Shown here: positions 17,517 to 26,294 of the stretch, piece after piece
How the letters are laid out: every line of letters begins with the position of its first letter
How positions within the stretch are numbered: position 1 is the stretch's first letter
Source of the DNA: UBA1426 sp052034085
GTDB lineage: Bacteria > Bacillota > Clostridia > Peptostreptococcales > Anaerovoracaceae
DNA: 64,000 nt
NCBI GenBank assembly: GCA_052034085.1
Contig: JBPOJA010000015.1
Span: forward strand, 22,603-86,602
Direction: 5' to 3'
The notes under the pieces: model-generated
Database searches by the model: none
Told to the model about the DNA's origin: nothing
Seen by the model: the letters and a program-made list of their open reading frames with translations, nothing else
Program-made: the position numbers and the translations under genes

Positions 17517-18439
17517 CCGTAGCCTTCACCTTCCATTTCTTCTTTAGGTATAAACTTAAGTGCGGCACTGTTTATGCAATAACGGAGGCCGCCTTTTTCT
17601 TTTGGACCGTCAGTAAAGACATGACCCAGATGGTTGTTTCCCACCCGGCTTCTCACTTCGATTCTGATCATGCCATGGCTTAAATCGGTTTTCTCCCATA
17701 CCGCTGATGGATCGATTGGTTTTGTAAAACTTGGCCAGCCGCAGGCTGAGTATTTGTCCGTTGAGGAAAACAGGGGCTCTCCGGTGGCAATATCCACATA
17801 AATGCCTTCTTTAAAAAAGTCGAAAAACTCATTTTGGTAAGGGGGCTCTGTTCCGTTATTTCTGATAACATGATACTCCATATCGCTGAGCCTGCTCTCA
17901 AGCTCTTCTTCAGAAGGCATTTCATACAGGCTTGGATCAACAAATGCCTTTTCTGCCTTCTCGAAAGCCATCGGGCCTATGTGGCAATATCCATCGGGGT
18001 TTTTATCCAGATATTCCTGATGATAACCCTCTGCGGAATAGTAGTTTTCTAAAGGTTTCACTTCAACAGCGATAGGTTTACTATATTTCCCTTTGAGATT
18101 TTCCATGGCTTTTTCGATTACAGGAAAATCGGCTTTATCGGCATAGTATATCCCCGTCCTGTACTGGGTCCCTATGTCGTTGCCCTGACGGTTGAGTGAA
18201 GTGGGATCAATCACATCGAAAAACATGAAAAGAATATGGCCCAGACTGATTTTGTCGGGGTCGTAAACCACTTTCACAGTTTCTGCATGGCCGGTCCCCC
18301 TCCTGCATACATCTTCATAGGAGGGATTCTCCGTTTTGCCGTTGGCGTAGCCAACTTCTGTATCAACAACGCCGGGCAGGAGGCTCAAGTATTTTTCAAG
18401 TCCCCAGAAACAACCTCCGGCTAAATAGATTTCCTTCAT
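17492..18439 (-). CDS. msrAB: Fused peptide-methionine sulfoxide reductase MsrA-MsrB
   Basis: A 315-residue bifunctional repair enzyme. MsrA comes first (active-site AGGCFWGLEKY, Cys near residue 9), reducing the S-epimer of methionine sulfoxide. MsrB follows (CGWPSFTKP and the catalytic Cys in LRYCINSAAL), reducing the R-epimer. The MsrB half lacks the four zinc cysteines seen in some members. Both catalytic residues are ordinary Cys codons, not UGA. The start overlaps the stop of the upstream DUF438 protein (ATGA), so the two are coupled. Cytoplasmic, as no signal peptide is seen. Confidence 0.93.
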   Translation of the reverse strand: MKEIYLAGGCFWGLEKYLSLLPGVVDTEVGYANGKTENPSYEDVCRRGTGHAETVKVVYDPDKISLGHILFMFFDVIDPTSLNRQGNDIGTQYRTGIYYADKADFPVIEKAMENLKGKYSKPIAVEVKPLENYYSAEGYHQEYLDKNPDGYCHIGPMAFEKAEKAFVDPSLYEMPSEEELESRLSDMEYHVIRNNGTEPPYQNEFFDFFKEGIYVDIATGEPLFSSTDKYSACGWPSFTKPIDPSAVWEKTDLSHGMIRIEVRSRVGNNHLGHVFTDGPKEKGGLRYCINSAALKFIPKEEMEGEGYGYLLPLLT

Positions 18440-19662
18440 TGATCCATCAGCCTCTTTTCCCCTGTGATTTCCTGAATAGGCTTAATGTCCTGGGAAACCT
18501 CCAGAGTGCCAAGATATTCGCCCTCTGCATTTCTTACGGCAAAGTAACGGATATAGACATATTGGTCTCCCAATTTAATCCAGAAGTCCTCGTGGTCTTT
18601 TTTACCGGATTTAAGATCTTCTACGATTTTTTCCACCACATGAACCGATGCGGGCGGGTGACAGTTGCTGACTTCTCTGCCTATGATGGTCTTGGGTCTG
18701 GCAAAAATTCTCTCTTTTCCCTGGGAAAAGTATTTTACCCGTCCATCTTTATCCACAAAAGTCATGTCAATTGGCAAGGTATTCAGCACGGCATTGATTT
18801 CTTCCGGCAGCATGTACCCTGCATCAAAATGCACATAACCTTCTTGAACCGAACCTGATGGTTTAGCCTCGTCATAGCTGTCACTGCTCCTGACAGGCAG
18901 CCATCTTGTTTGAGGCTTGTAGAGTGTATAGCCGATTTCATTGCTTGCTTCCTCTATGGAAATCCATTCGTCTTCGGAAAGGGCATCCAGAACCATGGGG
19001 AAAAGTATGCTTTCTTCTTTGAAAATCATGTCTTTTACCCGACCAGCGACAGCTTCCCCTTTAGCAGCTGCGAGACTGAAATCCGGGCTTTCGCTTCCCA
19101 GAAGAATCAGAACCTCCTTGATTTCTCCCCTGATTTCGTCATCCACTCCCCACATGACTTTCGGCGGGGCTGTGATGCCATGCTTTTCCATGAAGGGGAA
19201 GAGCAGATTTTCTTTTCTGGAATAATGTTTATCTATCTCCCATAGTCTCTGGAACAATTCTTCCAGCTTTTCGGATGCGGCCTTGCTGGGATTTGACTTC
19301 AGGTCTTCAAACGCCGGCATAATCTCAAGATCTATAAGCTCTTCCAGAGCATTGTTTTCCTCCTTGAAGGTATGCAGGGGATGGCCCGGGGTTTCTCCCG
19401 GATCATCTGCCTTGTGAATTTCCTCTATTGAGCCTTCAAATACTGCCGCATGAACATCACAGAGCCTCTGGACCTCCTCCACCGGCATGCCCTCTTTGAT
19501 GATGGCCTGCTCCATTTGAGAAATTTCAGTGGCAGAGACTCCGTCTATCAGCTTGGCAAAACGTGCTTTTACCTCGTCAACGCTTTTTCCCGCATGAAGC
19601 TCCATAATGAGCTCCTTTAAAATTTTTTGTCTATGCTCTCTGTTATTAATTAACTCACTCAT
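18436..19662 (-). CDS. DUF438-hemerythrin-PAS protein
   Basis: A 408-residue protein with three parts: an N-terminal DUF438 helical domain (residues 1-85), a hemerythrin/HHE domain (about 90-230; ligand candidates in HYSRKENLLFPFMEKHG) and a C-terminal PAS domain (about 285-400; FVDKDGRVKYFSQGKERIF). Hemerythrin domains bind a di-iron centre and sense oxygen, nitric oxide or iron; PAS may bind haem or flavin. There is no output domain, so it may act as a scavenger or partner protein. Coupling with MsrAB suggests defence against oxygen or nitrosative stress in an anaerobe. The exact signal is not evident. Confidence 0.85.
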   Translation of the reverse strand: MSELINNREHRQKILKELIMELHAGKSVDEVKARFAKLIDGVSATEISQMEQAIIKEGMPVEEVQRLCDVHAAVFEGSIEEIHKADDPGETPGHPLHTFKEENNALEELIDLEIMPAFEDLKSNPSKAASEKLEELFQRLWEIDKHYSRKENLLFPFMEKHGITAPPKVMWGVDDEIRGEIKEVLILLGSESPDFSLAAAKGEAVAGRVKDMIFKEESILFPMVLDALSEDEWISIEEASNEIGYTLYKPQTRWLPVRSSDSYDEAKPSGSVQEGYVHFDAGYMLPEEINAVLNTLPIDMTFVDKDGRVKYFSQGKERIFARPKTIIGREVSNCHPPASVHVVEKIVEDLKSGKKDHEDFWIKLGDQYVYIRYFAVRNAEGEYLGTLEVSQDIKPIQEITGEKRLMDQ

Positions 19663-19789
19663 CTTAAACCTCCGTTAAATATATTATCGCTGACTCACAG
19701 CGTGTTTTTGCTTACGAAGTATCTATACCCAGTTTGGTTTTGCTTATTCTGTTTTAGGGGTATAGTATTTGGGATGAAGAGGCTTGGAT

Positions 19790-19803
19790 CGGCGGGTCCG
19801 CCG
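19790..19803 (+). promoter_or_regulatory. GC-rich dyad upstream of the copper ATPase gene
   Basis: The perfect inverted repeat CGGCGG-GT-CCGCCG lies 20 bases before the copA ATG in an otherwise AT-rich leader. It could be an operator for a copper sensor or a hairpin in the leader RNA. No CsoR or CopY gene is adjacent, so the role is unassigned. Confidence 0.35.
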
Positions 19804-19823
19804 CAGTTTGAGAGGATAAAACA

Positions 19824-22079
19824 ATGGACAAAGCAGTTATTAAAATCGGTGGTATGACCTGTGCTGCATGCTCCGCGAGAATAGAAAAAATGTTAAATAA
19901 GGCGGAAGGAGTTTCGTCTGCTTCCGTAAATCTGGCAACAGAATCAGCATCCGTGGATTATGATTCTTCTGTTATTAGCCTTGCAGACCTTGAACAGGTA
20001 GTAATAGATACGGGTTACGAAGTTATACATGAAGTCAAGGAAGCAGCTTCCAGTCACGACGAGCATAAGGCGCGCAAAGACAAAGAGATTCTGGTCATGA
20101 AAAGAAAGTTCAAAGTAGCCATTGCCTTTGCTGTACCGTTACTATATGTGGCTATGGGCCCCATGATACCTTTTTTCCATTTACCCTTGCCAGGTTTTAT
20201 GGATCCGGTCAATTATCCCGTTAACTACGGTCTGGTTCAGCTGCTCTTGGTAATACCAATAGTGGCTGCCGGTCACAGGTTTTATGTCAATGGTTTTAAA
20301 ACCCTGCTCAAAGGGGGTCCCAATATGGATACCCTCATTGCCATGGGAACCAGTGCTGCCATAATCTACAGCCTTTTCGCAATGTTTAAAATGGGCATGG
20401 GAGATGAAAGTTTCGTCCACGGCCTTTACTTCGAATCGGCCGGTGTCATCATTGCTCTCATCATGTTGGGAAAATCACTGGAGGCAATCTCTATGGGCAA
20501 AACCTCCGATGCCATTAAAAAGTTGATGGGCCTTTCGCCAAAAACAGCATTGGTAATAGAAGGGGACAGGGAAATGGAAATTCCTATTGAAGAGGTCCGG
20601 GCAGGTCACATTATTATGGTCAAGCCCGGGGAGAGCATACCTGTTGACGGGGTGGTAGTGGAGGGTTTTACCAGCATAGACGAATCCATGCTGACGGGAG
20701 AAAGTATGCCTGTGGAAAAAAATACAGGTGACAAGGTTTACGGGGCTACCATAAACAAGAATGGACTCATTAAATTCCGGGCAACTGAGGTCGGAGACCA
20801 GACTGCCCTGGCCAGGATTATTAAATTGGTGGAAGATGCCCAAGGGTCAAAAGCTCCCATAGCCAAGATGGCCGACATAGTCTCGGGCTATTTTGTTCCT
20901 GCCGTTTTGGTCATAGCCATTTTATCGGCAGCCATCTGGCTTTTCGCCGGCAATCCCATATCCTTTGCACTGACCGTTTTTGTATCTATACTGGTTATAG
21001 CCTGCCCCTGTGCCCTGGGTCTTGCAACCCCTACAGCCATTATGGTGGGCACGGGAAAGGGGGCCGAATACGGCATACTTTTTAAAAACGGAGAAGCTCT
21101 GGAAAGCGCTCACAAGATTGACACAATAGTTTTTGATAAAACCGGGACTATTACTGAAGGCAAACCGGTGGTTACCGATATAGTGGCCGTTGAAGCCGGT
21201 AAAGAGGCTGATCTTTTAAAGATTGCCGCATCCTGCGAAAAAGGCTCTGAGCATCCTTTGGGAGAGGCAATAGTAAAAAAGGCCGAAGAAGAAGGACTGG
21301 ATCTTCTGCCTGTGGAGCACTTCAGGGCCATTCCCGGCCATGGCCTTTATGCAAGCATAGAGGACTTTGATATCCTCATAGGAAATCTAAAACTTATGAA
21401 GGATGAAGATGTTGATCTCCTTGACTTTGAATCCATAGCCGAAGAACTGGCCGCGGAGGGGAAAACCCTTATGTATGTGGCAACTGAAGAAAAGCTGGCC
21501 GGCATCATAGCTGTGGCTGATACGGTTAAGGAAAACAGCCTGAAAGCCATCGAATCCCTTAAAACCATGGGCATAGAAGTTGCCATGATAACCGGGGATA
21601 ATGAAAAAACAGCCCGTGCCATAGGCCGGCAGATGGGCATAGAAAAAATTATGGCGGAGGTATTACCCGAAGATAAGTCAAAGGTGGTTAAAACACTTCA
21701 AGAGGAAGGAAAGAAAGTAGCCATGGTGGGGGACGGCATCAACGATGCACCTGCCCTTACCCAGGCCGATATAGGCATAGCCATAGGATCAGGTACCGAT
21801 GTGGCCATGGAGTCGGCGGATATAGTACTCATGCACAGCGACTTAATGGATGTGGTGGCGGCCATAAAGCTCAGCAAGAATACTATCCGAAATATCAAGC
21901 AGAACCTTTTCTGGGCCTTTGGCTACAATACGGCAGGTATTCCCTTGGCGGCCGGACTTCTCTACGCATTCGGCGGGCCTCTGCTCAACCCCATGTTTGC
22001 AGCGGCCGCCATGTCCCTGAGTTCGGTTTCCGTGGTCAGCAATGCTCTGAGATTAAGGAGATTTAAACCGGATGCATGA
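19824..22079 (+). CDS. copA: Copper-transporting P1B-type ATPase
   Basis: A 751-residue heavy-metal ATPase with one N-terminal HMA metal-binding domain (GGMTCAACSARIEKML), the transmembrane CPC motif (ACPCALGLATP) that marks Cu(I) pumps, the phosphorylation site DKTGTITEG and the hinge GDGINDAPAL. It exports monovalent copper from the cytoplasm at the cost of ATP. Length and domain order are normal for CopA. It overlaps tcdA by eight bases. No copper chaperone or copper regulator gene is adjacent. Silver export is an alternative activity of the same family. Confidence 0.93.
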   Translation: MDKAVIKIGGMTCAACSARIEKMLNKAEGVSSASVNLATESASVDYDSSVISLADLEQVVIDTGYEVIHEVKEAASSHDEHKARKDKEILVMKRKFKVAIAFAVPLLYVAMGPMIPFFHLPLPGFMDPVNYPVNYGLVQLLLVIPIVAAGHRFYVNGFKTLLKGGPNMDTLIAMGTSAAIIYSLFAMFKMGMGDESFVHGLYFESAGVIIALIMLGKSLEAISMGKTSDAIKKLMGLSPKTALVIEGDREMEIPIEEVRAGHIIMVKPGESIPVDGVVVEGFTSIDESMLTGESMPVEKNTGDKVYGATINKNGLIKFRATEVGDQTALARIIKLVEDAQGSKAPIAKMADIVSGYFVPAVLVIAILSAAIWLFAGNPISFALTVFVSILVIACPCALGLATPTAIMVGTGKGAEYGILFKNGEALESAHKIDTIVFDKTGTITEGKPVVTDIVAVEAGKEADLLKIAASCEKGSEHPLGEAIVKKAEEEGLDLLPVEHFRAIPGHGLYASIEDFDILIGNLKLMKDEDVDLLDFESIAEELAAEGKTLMYVATEEKLAGIIAVADTVKENSLKAIESLKTMGIEVAMITGDNEKTARAIGRQMGIEKIMAEVLPEDKSKVVKTLQEEGKKVAMVGDGINDAPALTQADIGIAIGSGTDVAMESADIVLMHSDLMDVVAAIKLSKNTIRNIKQNLFWAFGYNTAGIPLAAGLLYAFGGPLLNPMFAAAAMSLSSVSVVSNALRLRRFKPDA

Positions 22080-22794
22080 TTTAGACAGTACAGAAATATT
22101 TCAGAGAACAAGTCTGCTGATTGGTGAAGACGCTATTGAATTGTTAAGGACCAAGAAGGTGGCTATCTTTGGCATTGGGGGGGTAGGAGGCTTTGTCCTC
22201 GAAGCTCTGGTAAGAGGCGGGGTGGGAGCCATAGATCTTTTTGACGGGGATACAGTTCAGCCTTCAAATTTGAACCGTCAGCTCATTGCCACAAGCAGGA
22301 CACTGGGCCAATACAAAGTGGATGTGGCCAAAGAAAGGGCTTTGGAAATCAATCCAGAGATTCACGTTGGTGCTCACAGACTATTTTATTCCGAAGAAAA
22401 TGCCAATCGGGTGGATCTGTGCGCTTATGATTACATTGTGGATGCCATAGATACGGTGCCCTCCAAAATTGAACTGGTAGTCAAAGCCAAGAACGCAGGG
22501 ATTCCCATAATCAGTTCCATGGGCGCAGGAAATAAAATGGATCCAACGGCATTTTTAGTTTCTGACATCTACAGAACCTCCGTGTGCCCTCTGGCCAAAG
22601 TCATGCGGAAAGAACTGAAAAACAGGGGCATAAAAGAGCTAAAAGTGGTATACTCGAAAGAAGAACCACTCGTAACCCAAAAAATGATACAGAATGGCAA
22701 AAAGGTTACGGGAAGCAATTCCTTCGTCCCTCCCGCTTGCGGTCTGGTTATTGCGGGTGAAGTTATAAAAGATTTAATCGGTTGGAAAGAATAG
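22072..22794 (+). CDS. tcdA: tRNA threonylcarbamoyladenosine dehydratase
   Basis: A 240-residue E1-like (ThiF/MoeB-type) enzyme that uses ATP to cyclise N6-threonylcarbamoyladenosine at position 37 of ANN-decoding tRNAs. Visible features are the nucleotide-binding GIGGVGGFVLEALVRGG, the Arg in NLNRQLIA, and the activation site Cys near TSVCPLAKVMRKELKN. The C-terminal SNSFVPPACGLVIAGEVI is characteristic of TcdA (YgdL/CsdL). The start lies inside the end of copA, a tight but unrelated pairing. Cytoplasmic. Confidence 0.92.
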   Translation: MHDLDSTEIFQRTSLLIGEDAIELLRTKKVAIFGIGGVGGFVLEALVRGGVGAIDLFDGDTVQPSNLNRQLIATSRTLGQYKVDVAKERALEINPEIHVGAHRLFYSEENANRVDLCAYDYIVDAIDTVPSKIELVVKAKNAGIPIISSMGAGNKMDPTAFLVSDIYRTSVCPLAKVMRKELKNRGIKELKVVYSKEEPLVTQKMIQNGKKVTGSNSFVPPACGLVIAGEVIKDLIGWKE

Positions 22795-22815
22795 TAAGTG
22801 AGAAAGGAAGAAAAG

Positions 22816-23385
22816 ATGAGCAAAGTACCCAGCATTGACGAAGCCAGGGAAATCCTGAGCAAATACAACAAAGAAGAATTCCACATGAGGCATGGAGAAA
22901 TCGTATCGGGAGTAATGAGATACTTCGCCAGGGAATATGACCCGGAAAGGGAAGAATTCTGGGGTGTGGTGGGCATGCTCCATGACCTGGATTTTGAAAT
23001 GTACCCGGAAGAACACTGCACAAAAGGCCAGGAGCTTTTAAGAGAGCACGGGGTTTCCGAAGATGTAATCTACTCGGCCATGAGCCACGGTTACGGCATT
23101 ATGCCAGTGGAGTTTGAGCCCAGGGAGTTTATGGAGAAAGTTCTTTTCGCAGTGGATGAATTGACAGGTCTGATTGGCGCGGTTACCTTGATGCGGCCTT
23201 CCAAAAGTGTCGATGATCTTGAGCTCAAATCCGTAAAGAAAAAATTTAAGGATAAATCCTTTGCAGCGGGCTGCTCCAGGGATACCATTCGCCAGGGTGC
23301 TGAAATGCTGGGCTGGGAATTGGATGATCTTATCGAAAAAACAATTATGGCCATGAGAAGCCTGAACCCTGAAATGGGAGTATAA
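22816..23385 (+). CDS. HD-domain phosphohydrolase
   Basis: A 189-residue HD-superfamily protein. The metal-binding His and His-Asp are seen in MRHGEIVSGVMRYF and MLHDLDFEMYPEEH, with a further His in MSHGYGI and Asp in VDELTGLIGA. Members hydrolyse phosphate esters, often nucleotides; the substrate cannot be told from sequence. The ATG at 22816 has AAAGGAAG upstream and is preferred to a GTG at 22798. It follows tcdA with no terminator and precedes mntP by 25 bases. Confidence 0.85.
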   Translation: MSKVPSIDEAREILSKYNKEEFHMRHGEIVSGVMRYFAREYDPEREEFWGVVGMLHDLDFEMYPEEHCTKGQELLREHGVSEDVIYSAMSHGYGIMPVEFEPREFMEKVLFAVDELTGLIGAVTLMRPSKSVDDLELKSVKKKFKDKSFAAGCSRDTIRQGAEMLGWELDDLIEKTIMAMRSLNPEMGV

Positions 23386-23410
23386 CCCGAGGGATCTTAA
23401 GGGAAAACAG

Positions 23411-23974
23411 ATGAGTTATCCGGTCTTACTTTTTATATCCATAGGATTGGCAATGGACGCTTTCGCAGTGTCCATTTCTAATGGTATCTGCTATCACAGG
23501 GCAGGTACAAAGGAGGCATTCAAAACCGCCCTGGTTTTTGGAGGCTTCCAGGCCCTCATGCCCATAATCGGGTATTATGCCGGTCTCAGCGTTAAAAATC
23601 TCGTGGAATCAATTGACCACTGGATAGCTCTTCTTCTTTTGGGATTCATAGGTGTCAATATGATCAGGGAGGGCTTCAAATCCATCAGGGAGAAAAAAAA
23701 TCTTGGCGGCAAGCCGTATTGCACCAACAGAGACCTTTTGATTCAAGGTGTTGCTACCAGCATAGATGCCCTGATTGTGGGCGTAAGCTTTGCCATGATA
23801 GACGCAAATATCTTTGTGGCCGTTGCACTTATTGGTCTGGTGACCTTCGCCTTCTGCATTCTCGGAGTTCCAATAGGTAAAAAATTCGGCTCCCTCATCG
23901 GAGAAAAAGCCGAAATCGCAGGCGGCATTATTTTAATTGCCATAGGCGTAAAAATCTTTTTAGAAAATCTTTAG
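23411..23974 (+). CDS. mntP: Putative manganese efflux pump MntP
   Basis: A 187-residue inner-membrane protein with six predicted helices in two repeats. The paired Asp-containing motifs GLAMDAFAVSISNG and VATSIDALIVGVSFA are the MntP (DUF204/YebN) signature and are thought to line the Mn(II) path. The normal family length is about 190, so it is complete. In many bacteria mntP is controlled by a Mn riboswitch; I see none here, and the gene seems to be read from the copA-tcdA-HD transcript. Convergent with the EamA gene. Confidence 0.93.
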   Translation: MSYPVLLFISIGLAMDAFAVSISNGICYHRAGTKEAFKTALVFGGFQALMPIIGYYAGLSVKNLVESIDHWIALLLLGFIGVNMIREGFKSIREKKNLGGKPYCTNRDLLIQGVATSIDALIVGVSFAMIDANIFVAVALIGLVTFAFCILGVPIGKKFGSLIGEKAEIAGGIILIAIGVKIFLENL

Positions 23975-23994
23975 CAGGCGGACTTGCGCTTGTG

Positions 23995-24882
23995 TCAACG
24001 TTTTCTTTCGGCGATTAACAGCCCTACAATAATCAAACCCGTTCCAAGAAAAGATACCCATGTAAAAGGCTCATGGAGTATTATTATTGATGCCACCACA
24101 GTAATGATGGGGTTAAAATAGATATAGTTTGCTGCTTTCACAGGGCCCAGAGCTTTTACAGCGTAGCCCCATGCTACGAAGGAAATAGCTGATGCGCCGA
24201 TTCCCAGAAACAGAAGATTCCCTATTATCAAAAAACTGTCCAACCGGTCCAGCCCCCACTGGAAATCCAAAAAAGGTAATAAAGGCGTCACAAAAAGCAG
24301 GCCGTAAAATGCTGTTTTTCTTGTGCGCTGAACCAAAGACAGCTCATCCGGGCCGATCAAAATCAGGATGTTGGAGTAAAAACCCCATGCCAATGCGCCC
24401 AGAATTATGAGAAGGTCACCCAAAGGATTCAGCTGCAGAACAAAGTTGCCGTTAAAACTGATCAGAGCAACGCCCGTTATGCTTACGAAAAAGCCAAGTA
24501 TAAAATTTCTGTGAAGACTGGCTTTACTCAGAAAGAAAAAGGATACTATGGCGGTAAACATAGGGGCTACTGCCACCAGCACACCGGCATTGGAGGCAAG
24601 GGTATGCTGCAGTCCCATATTTTGGAACATGAAATACAGGCTGACCCCCGTCAGTCCCGACATGGCATATAGAAATTCCCTTTTATTTACCTTTGGCCTG
24701 ATGGGCTTTGGTGATAGTAAAAACAAAAAAATATATGCCAGAAGAAAGCGGAAATAGAAAAGTTCCGTCGGCGAAAAGTGGGCAAGTAGAACCTTTGAAG
24801 AAATGAAGGTTACGCCCCAGATTAACATGCATATGCTGGCCGCAATATGGCCTTTGATTTTGTTCTTGGTTAGAGCTTCCAC
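23995..24882 (-). CDS. EamA-family (DMT) transporter
   Basis: A membrane protein of about 295 residues with ten predicted helices in two EamA repeats (AASICMLIWGVTFISSKVLL in the first; LGALAWGFYSNILILIG opening the second). Members of this drug/metabolite superfamily mostly export amino acids or small metabolites; the substrate cannot be predicted. The start is uncertain: I use a GTG at 24882, but an in-frame TTG at 24918 right behind the upstream pseudogene is possible, and neither has a strong ribosome site. It lies downstream of the broken NapH-like gene on the same strand. Confidence 0.8.
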   Translation of the reverse strand: MEALTKNKIKGHIAASICMLIWGVTFISSKVLLAHFSPTELFYFRFLLAYIFLFLLSPKPIRPKVNKREFLYAMSGLTGVSLYFMFQNMGLQHTLASNAGVLVAVAPMFTAIVSFFFLSKASLHRNFILGFFVSITGVALISFNGNFVLQLNPLGDLLIILGALAWGFYSNILILIGPDELSLVQRTRKTAFYGLLFVTPLLPFLDFQWGLDRLDSFLIIGNLLFLGIGASAISFVAWGYAVKALGPVKAANYIYFNPIITVVASIIILHEPFTWVSFLGTGLIIVGLLIAERKR

Positions 24883-24918
24883 GAGTGAAAGAATAACATA
24901 ATTCCATGTGCATTGCAA

Positions 24919-25710
24919 TTACTTGGGTTTTTTGCCGGTCTTATTCTGGGGTTTTATCACATACAGGGCTTGTGTGGGGCAGATCTTTATGCATTTTTTA
25001 CAGGAGATGCATTTTTCCTCATCGTAATTTATTCGCATAAGGGAGAAATAGCTGGACGGCTTCAAAAATACTGTAACCGGACAAAAATACTTACAGAAGG
25101 CTCTGTTATCCTTGAAATAGTAGGCCAGGAAAATTCCAATGGCATAGTAGAGGAGATTGCCCGCCACAAAACTCCAGAAAATTACCTTCTCCAGGTTTTT
25201 TACGCCTGATAAAAACAGGGCTCACACAAAGATAAAGGAGAAAATGAATACGAGGTATCTGATTCTACCTGCTTTAGGCAGGATATTTTTTTGTCTGACG
25301 GATGGATTATAGGGCAGCAAATCCAGGATCATGGTGGTCCAGCATGCATAGCTGCACCATCCTCTTCCAAATACAAGAGGACCGAATATCTTTGCCACGG
25401 CATAATGCAGGATGGCAGCCTGAAAAACCCCCAGAAAAAGATAGTAACAAAAGCCCTCTATCTACATGTTCTCACCGGAAAGAAGGCTCGGGTAAACCAG
25501 CATATAGAGGCCTACGGAAAACTGGACCATCCGCCTTGCATATTCATGGTTATAATCGTAAAGTAAGTTACCGATGGAAATACAGATGCCTATGTAGGAG
25601 AAATTAAAGAAATAGAAAATCTTTCCTGCAGACAATCAAAGAAAGATAGCCAGGCCCTCGAAAATAAGAAAAAAAGTTATAGGGAAGGAATAATCTTGGA
25701 GTTTTTTCAT
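24919..25710 (-). pseudogene. NapH-like 4Fe-4S membrane protein with three in-frame stops
   Basis: Reading the minus strand from the ATG at 25710 (ribosome site AGGAGGGG) gives one unbroken frame of 263 codons before the final TAA, interrupted by TGA at 25638-25636, TAG at 25464-25462 and TGA at 25224-25222. The protein would have several membrane helices, a GRGWCSYAC motif, NRAFCKYFCPV and one ferredoxin motif CISCKKCIKICP, the pattern of NapH/YccM-type electron-transfer proteins. There is no frameshift, and each stop differs from TGG (Trp) by one G-to-A change, so decay looks recent. The last piece (24919-25167) might still be made as an 82-residue ferredoxin-like peptide. Confidence 0.85.
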
Positions 25711-25853
25711 TTCCCCTCCTTATATTTTTTGATGGAACAAAAAAGATAGATTAAATTTATGGCAAAAATATAGCATAATAGAAGTTTTTGTTAATACATT
25801 ATCAGGAGCTTCATATCCTGAAGCTTTTGTTGATTATTTAGTTTGTAAGATAT

Positions 25854-25881
25854 TTGACTTGCCTGTTAGTTGTGGTATTAT
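25854..25881 (+). promoter_or_regulatory. Probable sigma-A promoter of the cobalamin riboswitch transcript
   Basis: TTGACT (25854-25859), a 16-base spacer and TATTAT (25876-25881) lie about 45 bases before the P1 stem of the riboswitch. The transcription start is expected near 25888. Between the pseudogene start (25710) and here I see only a short hairpin, AGCTTCA/TGAAGCT at 25807-25825 with a T-rich tail. Confidence 0.6.
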
Positions 25882-25925
25882 TGTTGTGCAGTATGGTATG
25901 CTGCTAATCGGAAAATATTATATGA

Positions 25926-26175
25926 GGTTTTATGTTCTGCCAAAGTCCTTTGTTCAAGGCCCAGTTAAGGGCAGGGGAGACGGAGGCAGCTAAGAGGGAA
26001 GCAGGTGAAAGTCCTGCACGGTCCCGCCGCTGTAAACACGAAGCTTCATCCAGGTGACAGGTGAAAAAAGCCTGGCCGGTCACTGAAACGAGTTTTGGGA
26101 AGACGGATGAAGGGCACGAGATCTGCGCAAGCAGAGATTGTGCAACAGTGTGAGTCAGAAGACCTGCATAAGACC
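25926..26175 (+). promoter_or_regulatory. Cobalamin riboswitch
   Basis: A 250-base leader element. The closing P1 stem pairs GGTTTTATG (25926-25934) with CATAAGACC (26167-26175), one G-T pair included. The core has GGGAAGCAGGTGAAAGTCC, then GGTCCCGCCGCTGTAA, and the B12 box GAGTCAGAAGACCTGC at 26152-26167. These are the conserved blocks of the AdoCbl riboswitch class. It is followed by a small hairpin (GCCAA/TTGGC) and a strong terminator, so it probably shuts off the downstream genes when cobalamin is plentiful. Confidence 0.95.
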
Positions 26176-26230
26176 CAAGCCCGGCCAACGGGGGATTGGC
26201 TTTTGGTTGAAACAATTACAGTAAATACGG

Positions 26231-26256
26231 ACTGTGGCAAGGGCCACAGTTTTTTG
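26231..26256 (+). terminator. Expression-platform terminator of the cobalamin riboswitch
   Basis: An 8-bp perfect stem (ACTGTGGC / GCCACAGT) with loop AAGG is followed by TTTTTG. It lies between the riboswitch and the first start codon, as expected for transcription attenuation. Confidence 0.88.
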
Positions 26257-26294
26257 TTTTGAAAGAACAGTTTTTTAGAGGAGTTGTGGAAGTT

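Noticed and set aside
24919..25710. Selenocysteine or pyrrolysine readthrough of the NapH-like gene
   Set aside because: Two TGA and one TAG occur in hydrophobic segments away from the Cys motifs, and I saw no SECIS-like hairpin right after them. A decayed gene is the simpler reading.
25807..25832. Hairpin AGCTTCA/TGAAGCT with T-rich tail as a terminator
   Set aside because: No plus-strand gene ends nearby (the previous one is mntP at 23974, followed by minus-strand genes), so it has no clear transcript to end; kept only as a remark.
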